Shown here: positions 59,094-64,000 of the stretch, piece after piece
Layout: each line of letters opens with the position of its first letter
Numbering within the stretch: position 1 is the first letter of the stretch
Origin: Sphingomonas glacialis
GTDB lineage: Bacteria; Pseudomonadota; Alphaproteobacteria; Sphingomonadales; Sphingomonadaceae
DNA length: 64,000 nt
Direction: 5' to 3'
Assembly (NCBI RefSeq): GCF_006439055.1
Contig: NZ_RCZC01000005.1
Coordinates: forward strand, 176,986 to 240,985
Notes under the pieces: model-generated
What the model saw: the letters and a program-made list of their open reading frames with translations, nothing else
What the model was told of the DNA's origin: nothing
The model's database searches: none
Translations under genes and position numbers: made by a program

Positions 59094-61628
59094 TTACCAG
59101 GCCTTGCGTAGAGAAATGGAGATGAACCGACCGATTGGCGAGAAATTGGTGCTGTCGAACGTCGTCTCGTACGGCGAACCGGTGACGATGATCGGCGGCT
59201 TGGCGTTGAACAGATTGTCGATGGTCGCACCCAGTTCGAAGCCGCCACCGGCTTGCACGATGCTGGTAAGATCGAAGGTTATAGGCCCGTTGGTTGTGTA
59301 GACTTTGGCCGTGCGCCGATCGGTCAAATCCGACGACACGTTGGCAAAGCCCGAAAGCGAAAACCGTGGTGTCGAATACGTGGCGCCGAGGCGCCCCTTG
59401 AGATGGGGAGGATTGAAGATCGTCCCGGCAAGCGGCGTGTACGGTAGGCCCGCTACCAACTGCTGCTTGCTCTCGATCCAGGTTCCATCAAGACTGAGAT
59501 CGAGCTTCTGACGATCCTTGTTCCCGAGCGTGTAGCGCGCGGACGCGGTCAATCCATGGTAATTTTGCCGGGCGACATTGCGGTCGCGCTCATCGAAGAT
59601 CGCCACCACCGTGCTGGGATTATATGGGAGACTGGTGCCGTTCTGCAGGCCGATGGTAGCGCCTGTGTTCAGACCCTGCTGCAGGGCCGGTGACGGATTG
59701 AGTGTTATCAGATTCGCGTAAAGGGGATTGTTGAGTCCGCCCACCGTCGAGGTGACCGGCGTCGCCACGCGATCCGTATAATCGTAATTGAAGTAGCTGA
59801 TCGTCCCAAAGAAGCGCGGGATAGAGGATGGTTTGAACTCGGCCGACAGCGTCCAGTTTTCCGAGCGCTCGGGCTTCATGTTCGGTCCAGCGCCTACCAG
59901 CACGATGAAGTTCGACCCCGTCGGGAAGCCGCTCGCGTACGCGGCGACCGGCAAAAGGACGGACGAATAGCCGGAATACTGCTGATAGAGCGTGGGCAGC
60001 CGGAACGATCGGCCCCAGCTTCCCTTCAAGGTGATCCCGGCAATCGGCGTATAGACGAAACCGGCCTTGGGAAGCGCGACTGAGCCCACTCCCGAATTGG
60101 CCTCATAGCGGAAGGCGCCTGTCAGCGAGAGCGACTGGCCGAAACGCGATTCCGAGGCGGGGGCCAAGAGCGGGACATACACTTCGGCATAGCCAAAGCG
60201 GTTGTCGCGATGGCGATTGAAGGCACTGCCGGTCACCCCGCCTGTGACGCTGACGAGTTCAATACCGGTTTGGCGATAGCCTCCTCCGACGGCGGCCCTG
60301 ACGGCACCGGCCGGCAGTTCAAAGAGCGGTCCCTCAGCATTAATTTCGACCGAAAGGGCATCGTTGTCGTAACGACGACCGCTAGTCGAACTGAGCCGGT
60401 TGGCCGAGAAGTTGTTGGAATTGATGCGCGACTTGTCGAAGCCATAGGACGACACAAAGCGCGCGGTCCACCCTGCGCCAAGTCGGGCGGTAACGGTCGG
60501 TGCCACGACAAAATTGTACGTATTCGCGCGGGCGTCGGCGCCACTGACGGTATGCGGCTGGCCGGTAACATAGCCCTGAACGATGTCCTGACGACCATTC
60601 TTGTAGAGGAGGTCGACATTGGCGGTCAGCGCGCCAACCTCCTGAAACAGGCTGACCAAGCCGCTGTTTCTCCCGATCCTCGGGTAGAGAGACGAATCCG
60701 TTGCCATCTTGGTGGCGTACGACCGTTCGCCGGCTTCGACCGCGGAATTTGCCAGGTAGTCGTAGACCGCCAGCACGCCGCCACCCTTCCACGTGCGGCC
60801 ACCGACCGCGCTATAATGCTGCTGGAAATCGCCACCGTCGGTCGCGCCTCCCAGAGTGCTTTGAACCGACAGCCCCTGGTAGTTGCGGCGGAGGAAGACG
60901 TTGACGACGCCAGCCACGGCGTCTGCTCCGTAGATCGCAGAGGCGCCATCGGTGACGATCTCGACACGGTCGACCGCAACGGCAGGGATGGCGCTGATAT
61001 CGACCCCGGCGTTGATGCCGGTGTAGCTAAGCCTGCTTCCGTTCAGCAAAGTTAGCGTCGCATTCGGCCCCAGGCCGAGCAGATTGACCGAAGACGCGCC
61101 ATTGGCGTTGACGTTCGCCGCCCCCTGATTTGTACCGATCCCTGGACTTTGGCCGCCCGCGAAATTCAGGGGCGAGCTTCGTAACGCTTCGCCTAGGTCG
61201 GCCTGACCGGCGCGGCGGATATCCTGCGATGTCATTGTCGTGACGGGAGCCGTCGGTGGTGCACCGCGAATGCGACTACCCGTTACAATGATGTCCGTCG
61301 CTTCGGTACCTGCCGCGGCCAAACGCCCCCGGATGATGACCGATCCATTCGCATAGGTCGCTATCAGGCCGGTGGCGCCGAGCAGCCGGTTGATCGCTTC
61401 AGCGATGGTCAAATCGCCTCGGATCGCTGGGGCGCTTAGCCCGGCAACGTCGGTTGGGGAGAACATGATCTCAACATGGGCGATCCGGCCGATATCCCGC
61501 AGGGAGCTGCCGAGATCCTGCGCTGGCAGATCATAATGCGCGATGACGGGGGCCCGCGCCATGGCTGGGGTGGCAGCGGCAATGAGCGCGGTACTCGCCA
61601 ACGTAGCCACATAAGTCTTGGAATTCAT
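59094..61628 (-). CDS. TonB-dependent transducer with STN domain
   Basis: An 844-residue outer membrane receptor. After the signal peptide an STN domain (IAHYDLPAQDLGSSLRDIGR to GSVIIRG, about residues 28-95) can contact the FecR-like protein. The plug follows: TDIIVTGSRIRG, NANGASSVNLLGLG, VDRVEIVTDGASAIYGADAVAGVVNV. The barrel ends FISISLRKAW with aromatic end. It probably imports the lasso peptide and signals its presence. ATG 61628 has GGGGGACG upstream. It lies directly before the isopeptidase in one transcript. Confidence 0.9.
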   Translation of the reverse strand: MNSKTYVATLASTALIAAATPAMARAPVIAHYDLPAQDLGSSLRDIGRIAHVEIMFSPTDVAGLSAPAIRGDLTIAEAINRLLGATGLIATYANGSVIIRGRLAAAGTEATDIIVTGSRIRGAPPTAPVTTMTSQDIRRAGQADLGEALRSSPLNFAGGQSPGIGTNQGAANVNANGASSVNLLGLGPNATLTLLNGSRLSYTGINAGVDISAIPAVAVDRVEIVTDGASAIYGADAVAGVVNVFLRRNYQGLSVQSTLGGATDGGDFQQHYSAVGGRTWKGGGVLAVYDYLANSAVEAGERSYATKMATDSSLYPRIGRNSGLVSLFQEVGALTANVDLLYKNGRQDIVQGYVTGQPHTVSGADARANTYNFVVAPTVTARLGAGWTARFVSSYGFDKSRINSNNFSANRLSSTSGRRYDNDALSVEINAEGPLFELPAGAVRAAVGGGYRQTGIELVSVTGGVTGSAFNRHRDNRFGYAEVYVPLLAPASESRFGQSLSLTGAFRYEANSGVGSVALPKAGFVYTPIAGITLKGSWGRSFRLPTLYQQYSGYSSVLLPVAAYASGFPTGSNFIVLVGAGPNMKPERSENWTLSAEFKPSSIPRFFGTISYFNYDYTDRVATPVTSTVGGLNNPLYANLITLNPSPALQQGLNTGATIGLQNGTSLPYNPSTVVAIFDERDRNVARQNYHGLTASARYTLGNKDRQKLDLSLDGTWIESKQQLVAGLPYTPLAGTIFNPPHLKGRLGATYSTPRFSLSGFANVSSDLTDRRTAKVYTTNGPITFDLTSIVQAGGGFELGATIDNLFNAKPPIIVTGSPYETTFDSTNFSPIGRFISISLRKAW

Positions 61629-61704
61629 GCTTCGTCCCCCATTGTATTTGGGGGCACGACGTGGCGAATGATTGTCCGAGTAGTTGACTAAGAAATATTT
61701 CGAA

Positions 61705-62751
61705 TCAGCGCCGGATCTCGATCGCGTTTCTCCGCATATCGACGTGGAGATCGAACAGGGTCGCAAGGTTTCGCGCCAGACGTTTGCGGTCTGTAAGATC
61801 GAAGCGACCTGACACACGCAGCTGCTGGAGCGCCGGATCGCTCACTGTGATCGGTGGACCGGCGCCCTGATTGCCGCGCTCGAGAAGGTAACGAAGTGAA
61901 ACATTGTCGAAATCGACTGCATGATCGCTCCACTGCGGATCGGCCGCGGGGGTCGCTGCAGATGCACCAAGCAGCGTGCCACTGACATAATCGGTCGTCT
62001 CTCCGGGCGCGAGCCGGCGGACGAGCACGGGGTCGCGTCGGGGGGAAGTAGGGGCGGCCGACGGGACGACATCGACTGAGCCTCGTATCAGAATGACGGC
62101 GACGCGACCCTGCGGACTGAGCGCTACATCAAAGATCGTGCCGCGTGCCGTCACCGAGCCGCCGCCAGCGAATACGGTGAACGGCCGGCCATCATGCGCG
62201 ACTTCGAACCGCGCGCGGCCACGCAGCAGAGTAACGTGCCGAGCGTCATGCGCGAATGCCACTTGGACGGCGCTTGCGCTGTCGAGAGTGACGACCGATC
62301 CGTCCTCGAGCCCGACCGCGTTGATCGAGGTAGCGGGTGCAGCTATCCGCCGACCTTGCGCGACGATACGGCTTGCGCCGACAGCTACAGCTGTCCGTGA
62401 TCGGTCGATCCCCGCGCTCGGCAACGATTGCTGAAATTTGGGCAGGAGCAGGATCAACGCAAGCGCGACCACGGTGAGGGCCGCTGCTGCCGCCATAGTA
62501 GGAACAGAGCGACGCCGCGCCGCCGGAGGCCGTGCTGCATACCGCTGTGATCCTCGAAGCACCCGGGCCCCTTCAAAACGCTGCGTCATGCGTCGATACG
62601 CGAGCGTATGTCGCGGGTCAGCCGCAAGCCAGCGCTCTAGATTCCGCTCCAGGCGTGGCGATTGGCGATGTTCCAGCCGCACAATCCAAGCTGCCGCGGT
62701 TGCGCGAATGCGTTCTGTCTCGGGGTCTGGTGTGGTTTGATCAGTCGTCAT
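61705..62751 (-). CDS. FecR-family anti-sigma factor
   Basis: A 348-residue bitopic protein. The cytoplasmic head (AAAWIVRLEHRQSPRLERNLERWLAADPRHTLAYRRM) is the DUF4880/FecR N-terminal domain that binds the sigma factor; one membrane helix (AAAAALTVVALALILLL) follows near residue 90. The periplasmic FecR domain has DGSVVTLDSASAVQVAF, LLRGRARFEVAHDGRPFTV and ARGTIFDV. It ends with a FDLTDRKRLARNLATLF STN-like module. It overlaps the sigma gene by 11 bases. Confidence 0.92.
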   Translation of the reverse strand: MTTDQTTPDPETERIRATAAAWIVRLEHRQSPRLERNLERWLAADPRHTLAYRRMTQRFEGARVLRGSQRYAARPPAARRRSVPTMAAAAALTVVALALILLLPKFQQSLPSAGIDRSRTAVAVGASRIVAQGRRIAAPATSINAVGLEDGSVVTLDSASAVQVAFAHDARHVTLLRGRARFEVAHDGRPFTVFAGGGSVTARGTIFDVALSPQGRVAVILIRGSVDVVPSAAPTSPRRDPVLVRRLAPGETTDYVSGTLLGASAATPAADPQWSDHAVDFDNVSLRYLLERGNQGAGPPITVSDPALQQLRVSGRFDLTDRKRLARNLATLFDLHVDMRRNAIEIRR

Positions 62752-63286
62752 GGTTGAGCGTTCGGTCGAGATGCGTGAGGGCGCGTTTCATATGATATTG
62801 AACTGTCCAAAGCGTGATGCCCAAGCGTTTGGCAATCTGCGGATAGGTCAGGTCGTCGGCTCGCTTTAGCAGGAAGACCAAGCGCGTCCGTTCTGGCAAG
62901 GCAGCGATCGCTTCCTCGTAGCGGCGCAACGCATCGCGGACGACGAGGGTGTCTTCTTGATCCGGGGGCGTCCCGGCATCCCACTCCTCCAGGGGGACGA
63001 ACACTTCACGTTCCTGTGCCCTGCGCGCGCGATCAATCAACAGGTTCCGCGCGATCCGTTGTAGATACGCTGCCGGATTGACAAGATTTGGCACATGTTC
63101 CGCGCTGGCGAACCGAACGAAGGCGTCTTGCACGAGATCGGGGGCACTATGACTATTGCCGGTCCTGCGCTGAAAATATCGTAATAGTCGCGGCCCTTCC
63201 GCCACGTACAGTGCTTCCATTGTCGCGTCTGACGCGCACGCGTCCGGCAGCTGGGCGCGAAGCATATTGCGGGCAGTAGACGGCAC
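62741..63286 (-). CDS. ECF sigma factor, FecI type
   Basis: A 181-residue sigma factor. Region 2 is LLRYFQRRTGNSHSAPDLVQDAFVRF and YLQRIARNLLIDRARR; region 4 is IAALPERTRLVFLLKRADDLTYPQIAKRLG with HMKRALTHLDR. It probably transcribes the receptor-isopeptidase genes when the receptor is engaged. The start is uncertain: GTG 63286 or ATG 63265, neither with a good ribosome site. Confidence 0.9.
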   Translation of the reverse strand: MPSTARNMLRAQLPDACASDATMEALYVAEGPRLLRYFQRRTGNSHSAPDLVQDAFVRFASAEHVPNLVNPAAYLQRIARNLLIDRARRAQEREVFVPLEEWDAGTPPDQEDTLVVRDALRRYEEAIAALPERTRLVFLLKRADDLTYPQIAKRLGITLWTVQYHMKRALTHLDRTLNHDD

Positions 63287-63827
63287 CGGCGGTCTCGAGC
63301 AGGCGACACCAAGTCGGCCGGAATAAACCAGCCTCGTTGGCTCCAGCGCTGTGCCGTCGTCCAGCCGCCGAAAGGCGCCCTTGACCGGTGCGGCCGCCCG
63401 TCCTTTGCGGACCGGCGTTCATAATGCTTGGCGGATATCTCCACGTTGCGACGGCCAAAATTCCGCAACGCAGAACTATGATGCCGATACATTCGCTTGG
63501 TAGCAAGTGAACTTGCAACCCGACTTGATGCAGAAATAGTGTCAACGTCGGCGCGTACATTTTTCTCGGTTGGATAATGCCGCATATTCGGAATGAGCGT
63601 CTCCTTGAAACCGTCCGCCGTGGCGCGACTGCCAAGCGGTGCGCGCTCGCACATGTGAAATCGGCGAATCCGGCACAGCTGGACTTTGGTAATAGGGGTG
63701 GTTGCACGAACCCGCTGCGCGGGAGGGCGTGTGCGGCATGGTTGAGGTGAAGGAAAGAGCGTTGCGCGCCGGTTGAGCGATGCAGGACGCAGGCAGAGCA
63801 TCGGGCTCCACCAGAAGGAGCCTCACC
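63287..63827. other. 541-base stretch between sigma factor gene and recombinase
   Basis: No frame has family resemblance. The part next to 63828 probably belongs to the end of the mobile element carrying the recombinase, and the part next to 63286 should hold the promoter of the sigma-factor operon. No terminal inverted repeat could be recognised. Confidence 0.4.
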
Positions 63828-64000
63828 ATGCACATCCTCGCACCCGCCGTGGCTGTCAGCCCGCTACGCCAGCGCCTCATCGACGAGATGGAGATGCGAC
63901 GGTTCTGTCGCGAGACGCAGCGCAACTACATCCGCGACGTCGGGCGGTTCGCCACATTCCTGGGGCGCTCGCCCGACACCGCAACGGCGGAGGATGTGCG
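63828..64000 (+). CDS. Tyrosine recombinase, N-terminal part (cut by window edge)
   Basis: The first 57 codons from ATG 63828 (AAGGAG upstream). SPLRQRLIDEMEMRRF, ETQRNYIRDVGRFATFLGRSPDTATAEDVR is the SAM-like core-binding domain of site-specific recombinases of the kind that lie beside IS91-family transposases. The catalytic domain lies outside the window. Confidence 0.82.
   Translation, partial: MHILAPAVAVSPLRQRLIDEMEMRRFCRETQRNYIRDVGRFATFLGRSPDTATAEDV

Noticed and set aside
22150..64000. Direct repeat of the tRNA-Gly 3' end as an att site
   Set aside because: Looked for the sequence around GGTTCGAATCCC and CGCCCGCTCCA downstream; no second copy was noticed, so no att pair is claimed.
1..64000. 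CRISPR arrays and rRNA genes
   Set aside because: No regularly spaced direct repeats and no rRNA-like segments were seen by reading.

Overview
The window looks like a chromosome segment of a Sphingomonas-type alphaproteobacterium (Sphingomonadales). It is GC-rich. Gene sets such as leuS with a DUF3576 lipoprotein, ftsK-lolA-xth-ribA on one strand, many TonB-dependent receptors and a proteobacterial lasso peptide cluster with its own isopeptidase all fit that order. The assignment rests on recognised protein families and gene order, not on any search.

Positions 1-22224 are conserved core genome. In order: a truncated histidinol-phosphatase gene (hisN), an outer membrane phospholipase A (pldA), a diguanylate cyclase, a 36-residue membrane peptide behind a sigma-54-like promoter, an S41 protease lipoprotein, two small proteins, ung, holA-lptE-leuS-DUF3576, an outer-membrane-type protein, a TMP-synthase-like gene, yggS and a HAD phosphatase, ribA-xth, lolA, ftsK, a UbiH-family hydroxylase, a large nested inverted repeat, a LON-domain protein, a thioredoxin-TPR protein and tRNA-Gly(GCC).

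From 22.7 to 32.2 kb, directly after the tRNA, lies a copper/silver resistance block: a CusF-like protein, cusA, cusB and a TolC-family gene as one tightly overlapping minus-strand operon, a small Met/Cys-rich secreted protein, and the divergent copA-cueR pair behind a MerR-type promoter with a 19-bp spacer. It ends in a scar where a ParB fragment abuts the 3' end of a malonyl-CoA decarboxylase gene.

From 33.2 to 42.1 kb is a catabolic locus: a Tat-exported type B carboxylesterase overlapping a malonyl-CoA-synthetase-like gene, a divergent FCD-type GntR regulator, a TonB-dependent receptor and an exported family 3 glycosidase. The hexamer GTATGC occurs in both promoter regions. The combination suggests use of malonylated glycosides: uptake, deglycosylation, de-esterification and activation of the released malonate. 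This is inference.

From 42.5 to 54.0 kb are two hypothetical proteins and a complete trb mating-pair-formation operon (trbB, C, D, E, J, K-alt, L, F, G, I, then a DUF2274 gene). No relaxase or coupling protein gene is in view.

From 54.3 to 63.3 kb is a lasso peptide system. A 46-residue precursor, a B protein (leader recognition plus protease) and a C protein (cyclase) lie on the plus strand. Convergent to them are an Atxe2-like lasso isopeptidase, a TonB-dependent transducer with an STN domain, a FecR-like anti-sigma factor and an ECF sigma factor. The last 173 bases begin a tyrosine recombinase of the type linked to IS91-like elements. The lasso cluster therefore sits between a conjugation operon and a recombinase. 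The predicted lasso peptide is the best candidate for an undescribed product here.
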